Notes: generated by a model not told the origin, from the sequence alone. Positions 55,403-64,000 are shown, counted from the first letter of the stretch. The stretch is 64,000 nucleotides of DNA from Comamonadaceae bacterium (GCA_021299875.1 JAJTEW010000011.1:1-64000); one strand, 5' to 3'. Made by a program: numbers and translations.

Positions 55403-56122
55403 ATGAATCCACAAGTCATCAAAGTCGCCTGCTCCAACTGCAACTTGCGCGAGTTGTGCATGCCCATGGGCCTGAACGACCATGACCTGAACCGACTAGA
55501 CGACTTGGTCGCCGTTCGGCGCAAAGTCAAAAGAGGCACCACCTTGTTCACCAACGGCGACAAGTTCACTTCCTTGTATGCGATTCGCACTGGATTTTTC
55601 AAAACCTGCCTGGCCACCGAAGACGGGCACGACCAGGTCACGGGTTTCCAGATGGCGGGAGAAATCATAGGCCTTGACGGCATCGTGAACGACCAGCACA
55701 GCTGCGACGCGGTGGCCCTGGAGGATGCTGAGGTCTGTGTGATGCCCTTCGACCGGATCGAGGAAATTTCTCGCGAAGTGACTGCACTGCAACACCATGT
55801 GCACAAAATCATGAGCCGAGAGATCGTGCGCGAGCATGGCGTGATGCTGCTTTTAGGCAGTATGCGTGCGGAGGAGCGTTTGGCGGCATTTTTGCTCAAT
55901 CTGGTGCAGCGCCTGCATGCGCGGGGGTTTTCCCAAACTGAGCTGGTCTTGCGCATGACACGCGAAGAGATCGGCAGCTACCTGGGCCTGAAACTGGAAA
56001 CCGTGAGTCGCACTTTTTCAAAGTTTGTGGAGGATGGCTTGGTCGAAGTGAAGCAACGCCACGTCCGAATCCTCAACAGCGATGGTCTGCAACGATTGGT
56101 CAACCACAACCCCTGCCACTGA
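55403..56122 (+). CDS. fnr: FNR-type oxygen-sensing transcription regulator
   Basis: 239 residues of the CRP/FNR family. N-terminal cysteines in CSNCNLRELC (10, 13, 19) plus a central Cys in NDQHSCDAVAL are the four ligands of the oxygen-labile 4Fe-4S cluster. The HTH EEIGSYLGLKLETVSRTFSKF has the Glu, Ser, Arg that read TTGAT. The start is ATG 55403. FNR sites near hemN, ccoN and ccoI show the regulon; the gene lies between hemN and the ccoH-ccoG end of the oxidase genes. Confidence 0.95.
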   Translation: MNPQVIKVACSNCNLRELCMPMGLNDHDLNRLDDLVAVRRKVKRGTTLFTNGDKFTSLYAIRTGFFKTCLATEDGHDQVTGFQMAGEIIGLDGIVNDQHSCDAVALEDAEVCVMPFDRIEEISREVTALQHHVHKIMSREIVREHGVMLLLGSMRAEERLAAFLLNLVQRLHARGFSQTELVLRMTREEIGSYLGLKLETVSRTFSKFVEDGLVEVKQRHVRILNSDGLQRLVNHNPCH

Positions 56123-56160
56123 AATATTCAAACTGGGTTGAGGCCCTGGACCGCCAAACT

Positions 56161-56442
56161 TCAAGGTTGGGTGGGCGCAGATGAAGAATCAGCAGGCGCT
56201 GGCAACTCACCCGTGGCGGCATGATTGCGTCCTTGCATGGCGGGCGCATGGGTAATGCCTTGGCGCTCTTGCATCGCCGTCCGCGGCGTGACCGTGATCA
56301 CTGGGTCGGGGTGGGTCAGCGCAATATAAAGTGTGGCAAACCCGGCCACCACCACCAGTGCTGGGCCCGCAAACACCATCCAGACCAGGCCAAATCGCCA
56401 CCATGGTTGTCCATCTTGGGGGTTCTTCATTGCATTGAGCAT
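56161..56442 (-). CDS. ccoH: FixH/CcoH-like cbb3 assembly protein
   Basis: 93 residues: one transmembrane helix (about 20-42) in the context PWWRFGLVWMVFAGPALVVV, then a short periplasmic tail rich in Ala and Pro. The sequence resembles the short FixH form of Burkholderiales, although the usual DDYY region is not seen. The start is taken as ATG 56442 with GGAAAG upstream; 56430 is also possible. It follows ccoG by 22 bases. Confidence 0.75.
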   Translation of the reverse strand: MLNAMKNPQDGQPWWRFGLVWMVFAGPALVVVAGFATLYIALTHPDPVITVTPRTAMQERQGITHAPAMQGRNHAATGELPAPADSSSAPTQP

Positions 56443-56464
56443 GCTTGTCTTTCCAAAAAAACAT

Positions 56465-57925
56465 TCAACGGGGAACCAAAAACACGGTTTTTTCACTCAA
56501 AAGACCGGCCGATTGACCATCTGGCCAGGTCGCCTGAATGCGAAAATCAATCGAATGTGAGCCTGCGGTTGCAGCCTCATAAGGCATTTGCAAACGGACA
56601 GAGACCCAGCGCGATTCGGTTGCCGCCACTCGCACGTCCGTTTCGCTGACCAGACTCAGGCCCTGCAAGCCATCGACCTGTAGGTGGAACGCCAAGTTTT
56701 GCTCTGCCGCGTTCATGATTTGAAGACGGTACACATTTTCAATTTTGCCGCCTGTCACGATGCGCGCCATGGTGGCGCGGTCGCGCTCAATGTCCACCTT
56801 GAACGGCAAGCGCAGCCACAAAGACGCGCCAACGCTGATGATGATGGCCCACAACACAGCGGTGTAAATGAGCACACGAGGCCGGAAAATTCGCCGAACC
56901 GTTTGCCCCCAAGTCCAACCATGGTTGAGCGCATTTTGGGTCGAAAACTTGACCAAGCCACGCGGATAGCCCACCTTGTCCATGACCGTGTCGCACACGT
57001 CCACACAAGCACCGCAGCCAATGCATTCGTATTGCAAACCCTTGCGGATGTCGATGCCCGTGGGGCAGACCTGAACGCACAAAGTGCAGTCCACGCAAGC
57101 GCCCAAGCCAAGCGCCTTGGGATCTGCATTTTTGGATCGGCCTCCACGCGGCTCGCCACGTGCCTCGTCGTAAGTGACGATCAAAGTGTCCTTGTCGAAC
57201 ATGGCGCTTTGAAAGCGTGCATAAGGGCACATGTATTTGCAGACTTGCTCGCGCATGAATCCAGCGTTGCCATAGGTAGCCAAGCTGTAAAACAGAATCC
57301 AGAAAATTTCCCAAGGGCCAAAACCCAAGAACAGGATCGACGCGGTCAACTCGCGAATCGGCGTGAAGTAGCCGACGAAGCTGAAACCTGTCCACAAAGA
57401 CAGCGTCAGCCAAACCGTTTGTTTACCGCTTTTGCGCCATAGCTTGTTGAAGCTCATGGGCGCCGCGTCCAAACGTTGGCGGGCTGATCGGTCGCCCTCA
57501 AACTGGCGCTCGACCCACATGAAGACTTCGCTGTAAACGGTTTGTGGGCATGCAAAGCCACACCACAGCCGCCCAGCGACTGCCGTGAACAAAAAAAGCG
57601 ACAGCGCTGAAATGACCAGCAAAGCAGTGAGGTAAATAAAGTCCTGTGGGTAGAGCACCAAACCAAAAATATAAAAGCGGCGCGCACCCAGATCAAACAA
57701 GACCGCCTGTCGCTGGCCCCAATCCAGCCATGGCAAACCATAAAAAACCAACTGCGTGATGAACACGGTTAACCAACGCCAACGCGCAAACCTGCCTTGC
57801 ACGCTGCGGGGGTAGATTTTTTGATGCGCCTGGTACAAAGACACCATCTCACCTTCGACCGGCAAAGGCGCGATGGGGATGACACCGCGGGAGGGTGGTT
57901 TATCGGAAGTAGACAACGTGCACAC
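56465..57925 (-). CDS. ccoG: Cytochrome c oxidase accessory protein CcoG (ferredoxin-type, FixG)
   Basis: 486 residues with five or so helices, a conserved membrane Cys pair in RLWCGFACPQTV, two 4Fe-4S motifs in CVDCTLCVQVCPTGID and CIGCGACVDVC, and a C-terminal periplasmic domain. CcoG reduces copper for CcoI and the oxidase. The start is a GTG at 57925 without a strong ribosome binding site; later starts are possible. Confidence 0.92.
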   Translation of the reverse strand: MCTLSTSDKPPSRGVIPIAPLPVEGEMVSLYQAHQKIYPRSVQGRFARWRWLTVFITQLVFYGLPWLDWGQRQAVLFDLGARRFYIFGLVLYPQDFIYLTALLVISALSLFLFTAVAGRLWCGFACPQTVYSEVFMWVERQFEGDRSARQRLDAAPMSFNKLWRKSGKQTVWLTLSLWTGFSFVGYFTPIRELTASILFLGFGPWEIFWILFYSLATYGNAGFMREQVCKYMCPYARFQSAMFDKDTLIVTYDEARGEPRGGRSKNADPKALGLGACVDCTLCVQVCPTGIDIRKGLQYECIGCGACVDVCDTVMDKVGYPRGLVKFSTQNALNHGWTWGQTVRRIFRPRVLIYTAVLWAIIISVGASLWLRLPFKVDIERDRATMARIVTGGKIENVYRLQIMNAAEQNLAFHLQVDGLQGLSLVSETDVRVAATESRWVSVRLQMPYEAATAGSHSIDFRIQATWPDGQSAGLLSEKTVFLVPR

Positions 57926-57972
57926 CTTGACTCAGTTTTTGCAGCGGGCACGGCCTGCTGCAATGGGTGCCA

Positions 57973-58893
57973 TCACTTGCTGAGTTTGGCCACGGCGTTG
58001 TTGGACAAACCCCAGACATACGACGTGAGGACATGGATCTGGCCTTCGGTCAGTTTGTCGGCCTGTGCGGGCATCTGATTGAGCTTGCCGTTGTTGATGA
58101 TGTTGACGATGGCGTTCTCACCCCAGCCGTGCAGCCAGATGTCGTCCGTCAAGTTGGGGGCTCCCAAGGCGTGATTGCCCTTGCCGTCCATGCCATGGCA
58201 TGCCGCGCAAGCACCAAACTTGGACTTGCCCAACTGCGCGCGCAGCGAGTCGTTCGGGCTGCCCGACAGGCTCAGCACGTAGTGCGCCACATTGCGCACG
58301 TCTTCGGGCGTGCCCACTGCGGCGGCCATGGGCGGCATGTTGCCCATGCGCCCCTGCACCAAGGTCGCTTTGATCGTATCGGGCGTGCCGCCATACAGCC
58401 AGTCGGCGTCGGCCAAGTTGGGGAAGCCTTTGCTGCCGCGAGCGTCAGAGCCGTGACACTGGGCACAGTTGTTCATGAACAGGCGGTCGCCAATGGCCAG
58501 GGCCTGAGGGTCCTTGGACACCTGTTCGGGCGGCATGCCCGAGAACTTGGCATACAGCGGGGCCACTTCGGCATTGCCTTTGGCCACTTCGGTCTCGTAC
58601 TGACCCGCCGATGACCAGCCAAATTTGCCTGCAAAGTTGCCCGCACCCGGATACATGGCCAAATAAACGAAAGAAAAAATGATGGTGATGATGAACAAGC
58701 CCACCCACCATCGTGGCAGCGGGTTGTTCATCTCGCGCAGGTCACCGTCCCAGACGTGGCCGGTGGTGTTGTCGTTGGCCGTCATGGCCGTGGCCTTGCC
58801 GCTGAACCAAAGCAATAGCAAGCAGGCGATGATGCTGACCAGCGTGATGCCGGCCACGTACCAGTGCCAAAAATGGCTGATGAAGTCACTCAT
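57973..58893 (-). CDS. ccoP: cbb3-type cytochrome c oxidase diheme subunit CcoP
   Basis: 306 residues. N-terminal helix FWHWYVAGITLVSIIACLLL, a second helix near 55-80, and two c-haem sites, CAQCHG and CAACHG. It receives electrons from periplasmic cytochromes. It is last of the ccoNOQP order, 39 bases after ccoQ. Confidence 0.95.
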   Translation of the reverse strand: MSDFISHFWHWYVAGITLVSIIACLLLLWFSGKATAMTANDNTTGHVWDGDLREMNNPLPRWWVGLFIITIIFSFVYLAMYPGAGNFAGKFGWSSAGQYETEVAKGNAEVAPLYAKFSGMPPEQVSKDPQALAIGDRLFMNNCAQCHGSDARGSKGFPNLADADWLYGGTPDTIKATLVQGRMGNMPPMAAAVGTPEDVRNVAHYVLSLSGSPNDSLRAQLGKSKFGACAACHGMDGKGNHALGAPNLTDDIWLHGWGENAIVNIINNGKLNQMPAQADKLTEGQIHVLTSYVWGLSNNAVAKLSK

Positions 58894-58932
58894 GGAGATT
58901 CCTTGGTCTTGTTTTAAGTTCTGGAAGACGGC

Positions 58933-59073
58933 TCAGTCGTCATGACGGAAAGGCAGTTGGGCCGCCTCGTCAAAATCGGCCTGGTTGCGGCGCGACCAAG
59001 CCCACGCCACGATGCCAACAAAGCAGCAAAAGGCGAGCAAGGTCACGACAGAACGCATGGTGTTGATGTCCAT
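58933..59073 (-). CDS. ccoQ: cbb3-type cytochrome c oxidase subunit CcoQ
   Basis: A 46-residue frame with GGGAG ahead of the ATG at 59073. It reads MDINTMRSVVTLLAFCCFVG, then IVAWAWSRRNQADFDEAAQL, a single transmembrane helix followed by a charged cytosolic tail, as in CcoQ. It lies between ccoO and ccoP, its normal position. It stabilises the complex. Confidence 0.93.
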   Translation of the reverse strand: MDINTMRSVVTLLAFCCFVGIVAWAWSRRNQADFDEAAQLPFRHDD

Positions 59074-59082
59074 GTCCACTCC

Positions 59083-59709
59083 CTATTTGCGGTGGGTGCC
59101 CAGCACCTGCAGGTAGGCGATGACGGCGTCCAGCTCGGTCTTGTCTTTCACCTCACCAGGGGCTTTGGCCACTTCTTCGTCGCTGTATGGCGCGCCCAAT
59201 GTGCGCAAGCCGTTCATGTGGGCCTGGATGGAGGCCGCATTGGCCGGTGTCTTCTCGAGCCATGGGTAAGCAGGCATGTTGGACTCGGGCACCAGATCAC
59301 GCGGGTTGGTCAAGTGGATGCGGTGCCACTCATCGCTGTAACGACCGCCCACACGGGCCAGATCGGGACCGGTACGCTTGCTCCCCCACTGGAAGGGGCG
59401 GTCATAGACGAATTCACCGGCCAGCGAATAAGGCCCGTAGCGCAAGGTCTCGGCGCGAAAAGGCCGAATCATCTGCGAATGGCAGTTGTAGCAGCCTTCA
59501 CGCACATAGACATCACGCCCCACCACTTGCAACGCGGTGTAGGGCTTGAGGCCCGGCACCGGCTCGGTGGTGGACTTCTGAAAGAACAAGGGCAGGATTT
59601 CGACCATGCCGCCGACCAGCAGCACCACCAGGATCAGCACGATCATCAGGAAGTTGTTGGTCTCGACCTTCTCGTGCGATAGACCGCCTGTTTTGAGGGT
59701 TTCAGCCAT
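59083..59709 (-). CDS. ccoO: cbb3-type cytochrome c oxidase monoheme subunit CcoO
   Basis: 208 residues with one N-terminal helix (about 18-38) and the haem c site CYNCHSQ in [16 protein letters not shown]. The methionine ligand is probably in SNMPAYPWL. Full length for the family. It is 12 bases after ccoN. Confidence 0.96.
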   Translation of the reverse strand: MAETLKTGGLSHEKVETNNFLMIVLILVVLLVGGMVEILPLFFQKSTTEPVPGLKPYTALQVVGRDVYVREGCYNCHSQMIRPFRAETLRYGPYSLAGEFVYDRPFQWGSKRTGPDLARVGGRYSDEWHRIHLTNPRDLVPESNMPAYPWLEKTPANAASIQAHMNGLRTLGAPYSDEEVAKAPGEVKDKTELDAVIAYLQVLGTHRK

Positions 59710-59721
59710 GATTTTTTCTCC

Positions 59722-60999
59722 TCAGGAGTGTGCGGGGGCGGGGGCGAGTTTCGGGATACGGACTTCAACCGACCGTCCTTGTGTGACGGTCTTGATGGTG
59801 TTCCAGAGCATGATCAGCATGCCGCCGAAATACAACAATCCACCGAGCAAACGCAGCACATAGAAGGGGTAAGTGGCTTTGACCGATTCGACAAAGGTGT
59901 AGGTCAAGGTGCCGTCGGCATTGACAGCGCGCCACATCAGGCCCTGCATCACCCCGGCAATCCACATGGCGGCGATGTAGATCACGATGCCGATGGTGGC
60001 GGTCCAAAAGTGGATTTCAATGGCCTTGACGCTGTACATCTGCTTTTGGCCAAACAGACGGGGTATCAGGTAGTACATCGAGCCCATGGTCACCAGACCC
60101 ACCCAGCCCAAAGCACCTGAGTGCACATGGCCCACGGTCCAGTCGGTGTAATGGCTCAGGGCGTTGACCGTCTTGATGGACATCATCGGACCTTCGAAGG
60201 TCGACATGCCATAGAAAGAAAGAGACACAATCAAAAAGCGCAGGATCGGATCGTCACGCAATTTGTGCCAAGCGCCTGACAAGGTCATGATGCCGTTGAT
60301 CATGCCGCCCCAACTGGGGGCCAGCAAAATCAAAGAAAAGACCATGCCGATGGACTGTGTCCAGTCCGGCAAGGCGGTGTAGTGCAAGTGGTGAGGACCG
60401 GCCCACATGTAGGTGAAGATCAATGCCCAAAAGTGCACGATCGACAGGCGGTACGAGTACACAGGGCGCTCAGCCTGCTTGGGAATGATGATGAACGCAG
60501 CAAAGAACCAGTTGGCCACATAAATGTGGCGCACCTTGCGCGTGCCAACGGTGCCAAAAAACACCACGGCAAAGGCCACCCAGACCAGCGCGATCAAAAT
60601 GTCGATGGGCCATTCGAGTTCGGCGTATTCCTTGCCTTGGGTAAAGCCCAGGGGCAGGGAAATGGCGGCCAGCACAATGACCAGTTGCCAGCCCCAAAAA
60701 GTGAAAGCAGCCAGTTTGTCGTTGAACAAGCGCACGTTGCAGGTGCGCTGCACCACGTAATAAGCGGCAGCGAACAAGCCGCAACCACCGAATGCAAAAA
60801 TCACCGCGTTGGTGTGCAATGGACGCAAGCGGCCATAGCTGAGCCAAGAAATCCCGAAATTGAGCTCCGGCCACGTCAGCTGTGCCGCGATGATCACGCC
60901 CACCAGCATGCCCACCACACCCCAGACCACCGTCATGATGGCGAACTGCCGCACAACTTTGTCGTTGTATGACGTTGCCTGCATATTGGCAAATTTCAT
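59722..60999 (-). CDS. ccoN: cbb3-type cytochrome c oxidase catalytic subunit CcoN, with about 50 residues missing
   Basis: 425 residues, against about 475 usual. Low-spin haem and Cu_B/heme b3 motifs are mostly present: [11 protein letters not shown]197 with [12 protein letters not shown] (H203, H204) and [14 protein letters not shown]. After [10 protein letters not shown] (residue 170) the sequence jumps straight to [14 protein letters not shown]. In relatives these flank a helix pair ending [21 protein letters not shown], which contains the third Cu_B histidine. That segment is absent without a frame change. As written the subunit could not bind Cu_B normally. An FNR box lies 60 bases upstream. 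Confidence 0.92.
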   Translation of the reverse strand: MKFANMQATSYNDKVVRQFAIMTVVWGVVGMLVGVIIAAQLTWPELNFGISWLSYGRLRPLHTNAVIFAFGGCGLFAAAYYVVQRTCNVRLFNDKLAAFTFWGWQLVIVLAAISLPLGFTQGKEYAELEWPIDILIALVWVAFAVVFFGTVGTRKVRHIYVANWFFAAFIIIPKQAERPVYSYRLSIVHFWALIFTYMWAGPHHLHYTALPDWTQSIGMVFSLILLAPSWGGMINGIMTLSGAWHKLRDDPILRFLIVSLSFYGMSTFEGPMMSIKTVNALSHYTDWTVGHVHSGALGWVGLVTMGSMYYLIPRLFGQKQMYSVKAIEIHFWTATIGIVIYIAAMWIAGVMQGLMWRAVNADGTLTYTFVESVKATYPFYVLRLLGGLLYFGGMLIMLWNTIKTVTQGRSVEVRIPKLAPAPAHS

Positions 61000-61059
61000 T
61001 TTTACCTCTTGTTTTTAAAATCTTCAAACCGAGTGTGCACGGGCGTACATTGGCAAGAC

Positions 61060-61073
61060 TTGATCAAAATCAA
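61060..61073. promoter_or_regulatory. FNR box upstream of ccoN
   Basis: TTGAT-CAAA-ATCAA, a perfect match to the FNR consensus. It lies 60 bases upstream of ccoN and overlaps the last codons and stop of ccoS. The ccoN start has AGAGGT just upstream. Confidence 0.88.
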
Positions 61074-61207
61074 TCGTCACGCAAAATTCGTTCGCCTTCG
61101 GCCTCCATGTCCTCAAATTGACCGCGGTCAATGGCCCACCACAAACCCGCCAAGATGAAAAACACCAAAGCCACCGACAAAGGAATCAACAAATAGAGAA
61201 TGTCCAT
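61070..61207 (-). CDS. ccoS: cbb3 oxidase assembly protein CcoS
   Basis: A 45-residue frame: MDILYLLIPLSVALVFFILA, then GLWWAIDRGQFEDMEAEGER and a short acidic end. A single N-terminal helix followed by the WAxxxGQFEDxExxxxxIL pattern identifies CcoS, needed to insert cofactors into the oxidase. It starts 9 bases after ccoI, and its stop lies in the FNR box for ccoN. Confidence 0.93.
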   Translation of the reverse strand: MDILYLLIPLSVALVFFILAGLWWAIDRGQFEDMEAEGERILRDD

Positions 61208-61216
61208 GTTGTTTTC

Positions 61217-63637
61217 TCAAGAGGATGGATGGGCTGAATCCGGTATCGCCAACACGTCGGGCAAGGCCTTGGACAGGCGCAGCGCATTGAGCACAACCCC
61301 CAAAGAACTGAGTGCCATGCCCAAACCCGCCGCCCATGCGGGCAACCAACCCACGACGGCCAACGGCACGCATGCAGCGTTGTAAATGGCCGACCACCAG
61401 AGGTTTTGCCGGACGATGCGCAGGGTCTGGCGACTGCGCTGCACCGCACTGACCAGCACGTCAAGTTGTCCACTCATCAGCACAAAGTCTGATTTGGACT
61501 GCGCCAATGGCACGGCTTGACCTAAGGCAAAAGACACATCGGCCCCAGCCAGCACCGGACCGTCGTTCAAGCCATCGCCCACCATCGCCACTTTATGACC
61601 TTGGACTTGCAAGACCTGCAGTGCTTGCAGTTTTTGTTGGGGGCTGCAACAGCCTTGCGCATCTGAAATGCCCACCGCTTGCGCCACTTGGGCCACTGCG
61701 GCGTGGCCATCGCCAGACAGCACTTTCAAGCGCAGCCCCAACTGTTTCAATTGACGTACCACGCGCGCCACCTCGGGCCTGACCTCTTCGGCCAACTCAA
61801 AGCTGGCCATCCAACCCGACGCGTCAGCCAAGCTGACTTGCAAGTGGTGACCGGCGCGAAGCGGTGCGTCGCAATAAGTGGAAGAACCCAGACGAAACTG
61901 CATGTCCTCTTGTGCTGAGCATCTCAAAACGCCTTGCACGCCCTGCCCTGCTTGTTCACCCACGTCGTGCATCGTCAGCGTTTCAAGATCAGGCAATCGG
62001 CCCTCGGCTAGGGCTTGTTGCCGGGCCTTGGACCACAGCGCCCGAGACACGGGGTGCAAAGAGTGACGCGCCAAAGCGCCCGCCAAGTCCAAGGCCTGCT
62101 TTTGACACACGCCTTCGCGGGTGTGGATGCGAACCACTTCGAATGCATCGCGCGTCAAGGTGCCTGTTTTGTCAAAAATCATCGTGTCAATGCCCGCCAA
62201 ATTTTGCAAAGCGCTGAGACGGCGCACCAAAACACCGCTGCGGGCCAATGCCCCAGCCGAGGCCAACATGGCCGCAGGCGTGGCCAGCGACAGTGCACAA
62301 GGACAGGTCACGATCAAAACCGCCACCGCCACCATCACGGCATGGGCCGGATCTGTGGGCCACCAGTACGCGCCAGCGCCCAGCGCCGCCAACATGACGG
62401 CCAGCAAAAAAGGTTTGGCCCAACGGTCCACCATCAAGGCCATGGCCGGTTTTGACACGGCCGCACTCTCCATCAAGGACACGATTTGTGCGTAACGCGT
62501 GGATGCACCAATTTGCTCAATCTCAACCTGCAAGATACCGCTCAGGTTGTGGCTGCCAGCGATCACACGGTCTCCAGCTTGACGAGCCAAGGGCCGCGAC
62601 TCGCCGGTCAGCAAGGCTTCGTCGACTTGAGCCTGGCCACTCAACACCAAGCCGTCGGCTGCAAAGGCTTCTCCGGGCAAGACCTCGATCACATCGCCCA
62701 CTTGCAGACGACGCACCGACAAAAGCACCCAACTGCCGTCTGGCAGACGCTTGCGAACGCTTTCAGGCAGCCGGTTCAGTACCGCCTCCAAGGCGCCTGC
62801 TGTGCGGTCGCGCATGCGCAACTCCAGCCATCGACCCGTCAGCAAGAAGAAAACAAACATGGTGAAGGAGTCGAAAAACACCTCTGTACCAAAGGGCCCT
62901 TGGGGCTCAAACGTGCCCAGGGTGCTCACCCCAAAGGTCACCACCATGCCCAAAGCCACGGGCAAATCCATGCTGATTTGTCGTTCGCGCAAGTCACGCC
63001 AAGCATTTTTCAAAAACGGGGCGCAAGAGAAAAAAATCACCGGCAAAGACAAGACCCAAGACGCCCAACGCAGCAGATGCATGGACTCGGGGGCAATCTC
63101 ACCCGGCTCACTCAGGTACGCCGGGGTCGCGTACATCATCACTTGCATCATGCACATGGCCGACACGGACCAGCGCCAAACCATGCGCCGTGCCTCGTCG
63201 CGGCGCAGCGCGTGGGCATGCGCGTCGTTGGCAGGCAAAGCTTTGTAACCAAAACGCTCAACGGCGCACATCCACGCAGAGGGACGGGTCAGCTTGGCCG
63301 ACCAAACAATTTGCCCCCGGTGGCTGGCACCGCTGATTTGAGCCGACTGCACACCGGGCACGGATCGCAAAGCATCTTCCAGAGTGATCGCACAAGCTGC
63401 GCAATGCATGCCTTCAAACACCACACTCGACGTCCAGCCATCCGGTTCACTGTGATTCGGAATACTGAATGCAGCCCACTCCTCGGGTGTGTCCAGCAAT
63501 TGCCAACGGGCACCCAGATCGGCCTCGGTATGTGCATCTGCAGTTGCGTCTGAAATCGGCGTTGAATGCGTCCAAGCAATCCCCTTTGCTTCATCGCCGT
63601 GCGCAAGAGCACCTGAAAAAACATTGACTTGTGTCAT
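61217..63637 (-). CDS. ccoI: Copper-exporting P1B-type ATPase of the cbb3 locus (CcoI/FixI)
   Basis: 806 residues. One N-terminal metal-binding domain with GMHCAAC (C79, C82), the membrane metal motif CPCAL near 445, phosphorylation site DKTGT, and GDGLNDGPVLAGADVSFALG. It supplies copper across the membrane for cbb3 assembly. It begins 35 bases from an FNR box and starts the ccoI-ccoS pair. Confidence 0.94.
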   Translation of the reverse strand: MTQVNVFSGALAHGDEAKGIAWTHSTPISDATADAHTEADLGARWQLLDTPEEWAAFSIPNHSEPDGWTSSVVFEGMHCAACAITLEDALRSVPGVQSAQISGASHRGQIVWSAKLTRPSAWMCAVERFGYKALPANDAHAHALRRDEARRMVWRWSVSAMCMMQVMMYATPAYLSEPGEIAPESMHLLRWASWVLSLPVIFFSCAPFLKNAWRDLRERQISMDLPVALGMVVTFGVSTLGTFEPQGPFGTEVFFDSFTMFVFFLLTGRWLELRMRDRTAGALEAVLNRLPESVRKRLPDGSWVLLSVRRLQVGDVIEVLPGEAFAADGLVLSGQAQVDEALLTGESRPLARQAGDRVIAGSHNLSGILQVEIEQIGASTRYAQIVSLMESAAVSKPAMALMVDRWAKPFLLAVMLAALGAGAYWWPTDPAHAVMVAVAVLIVTCPCALSLATPAAMLASAGALARSGVLVRRLSALQNLAGIDTMIFDKTGTLTRDAFEVVRIHTREGVCQKQALDLAGALARHSLHPVSRALWSKARQQALAEGRLPDLETLTMHDVGEQAGQGVQGVLRCSAQEDMQFRLGSSTYCDAPLRAGHHLQVSLADASGWMASFELAEEVRPEVARVVRQLKQLGLRLKVLSGDGHAAVAQVAQAVGISDAQGCCSPQQKLQALQVLQVQGHKVAMVGDGLNDGPVLAGADVSFALGQAVPLAQSKSDFVLMSGQLDVLVSAVQRSRQTLRIVRQNLWWSAIYNAACVPLAVVGWLPAWAAGLGMALSSLGVVLNALRLSKALPDVLAIPDSAHPSS

Positions 63638-63671
63638 GTTTCAAAGATACGCCAGCCGACCCATTCATAGC

Positions 63672-63713
63672 TTGATCTGCATCAAGCGGCTGCGTTTGCG
63701 GCTCTTTTATGCT
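63672..63713 (+). promoter_or_regulatory. FNR box and -10 box upstream of the stress protein gene
   Basis: TTGAT-CTGC-ATCAA (63672-63685) is a perfect FNR box, and TATGCT at 63708-63713 sits where the -10 box would be if the FNR site is centred about 41.5 bases before the start of transcription. The box is also 35 bases from ccoI on the other strand. Confidence 0.85.
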
Positions 63714-63744
63714 GGGGTTTTCTTTTTTACACCGGGAGCCCACC

Positions 63745-64000
63745 ATGTACCAACGCATCCTTGTCGCCACCGATGGTTCTGCCTTGTCCAAAAAAGCCGT
63801 GGCCAGTGCCATTCAATTGGCATCCACCTGCGCCGCGGAATTGATTGCGCTCAAAGTGGTTCCACGCTACCCGCAAGCGTACTTCGAGGGCAGTATCCCC
63901 TTGTCTGCCGAAGAAGTGTCGCGCGTCGAAAAGCAATGGACAGAGGCCGCTCAGGCCCAATTGGCCACAGTGGAAAAATCGGGTAAAGCCAAAGGCGTTC
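63745..64000 (+). CDS. Universal stress protein (UspA family), 3' end beyond the window
   Basis: The first 85 residues are visible: MYQRILVATDGSALSKKAV with the family Asp in the ATDGS turn, and a helix-strand pattern typical of UspA. Ribosome binding site CGGGAG precedes the ATG. The FNR box with a well-placed -10 suggests induction at low oxygen, as for several Usp genes near cbb3 loci. The gene continues past base 64000. Confidence 0.9.
   Translation, partial: MYQRILVATDGSALSKKAVASAIQLASTCAAELIALKVVPRYPQAYFEGSIPLSAEEVSRVEKQWTEAAQAQLATVEKSGKAKGV

Overview
The window looks like a chromosomal segment of a betaproteobacterium, most likely order Burkholderiales and close to Comamonadaceae. Evidence: fairly high GC, an aceE-aceF-lpdA operon whose E3 carries its own lipoyl domain, a zapA-6S RNA pair, a DUF3348/DUF802/OmpA/DUF2894 cluster, a tripartite tricarboxylate transporter, and a complete microaerobic cbb3 oxidase/FNR locus. 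This assignment rests on gene content and protein motifs only. No phage, insertion sequence or CRISPR array was seen.

Layout, left half. 1-3.4 kb: 3' part of an RTX-repeat secreted protein overlapping its type I secretion ABC transporter. 3.5-9.9 kb: pyruvate dehydrogenase operon (minus). 10.0-13.2 kb: PAS sensor kinase and FixJ-type regulator, closed by a clear terminator. 13.2-16.2 kb: folD and oligopeptidase A (prlC). 16.2-19.2 kb: a sparse stretch with a lipoprotein-type cardiolipin synthase, a fatty acid hydroxylase whose last 20 codons lie in the -1 frame, and tRNA-Val(GAC). 19.3-22.5 kb: relA and a hydrolase. 22.6-25.5 kb: 3-hydroxybutyrate dehydrogenase, ompR and envZ. 25.5-30.2 kb: ispF (internally deleted), ispD and divergent mfd. 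30.2-34.6 kb: vapBC toxin-antitoxin, serB, DUF3820, an Asp-nucleophile hydrolase, an aminotransferase and nth.

Layout, right half. 34.7-38.8 kb: a translationally coupled four-gene cluster encoding a MotA/ZorA-like channel protein with a very long coiled tail and a MotB/OmpA-like partner, flanked by two proteins of unknown function. This is the best candidate for an uncharacterised system. 38.9-45.0 kb: glutaredoxin and a cobalamin-riboswitch-controlled vitamin B12 uptake operon (TonB receptor, two substrate-binding proteins, permease, ATPase). 45.0-45.9 kb: zapB-like gene, zapA and 6S RNA. 45.9-53.1 kb: carboxylate catabolism and transport (FAH hydrolase, ketopantoate-reductase-like enzyme, tctCBA, oxalate-CoA-ligase-like enzyme, TauE permease). 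53.1-64 kb: TauE/DsbD_2 protein, hemN, fnr, ccoH, ccoG, ccoNOQP, ccoS, ccoI and a universal stress protein, with three FNR boxes.

How the genes work together: the right end is a coherent low-oxygen respiration regulon (FNR sensor, oxygen-independent haem synthesis, copper loading by CcoI/CcoG, high-affinity oxidase). The B12 operon is a self-contained import system under feedback control. A quality warning applies: ccoN lacks about 50 internal residues including a Cu_B histidine ligand, ispF lacks about 33 codons with a frameshift, and a hydrolase at 32 kb has an unusually short cap. These may be genuine lesions or assembly errors.
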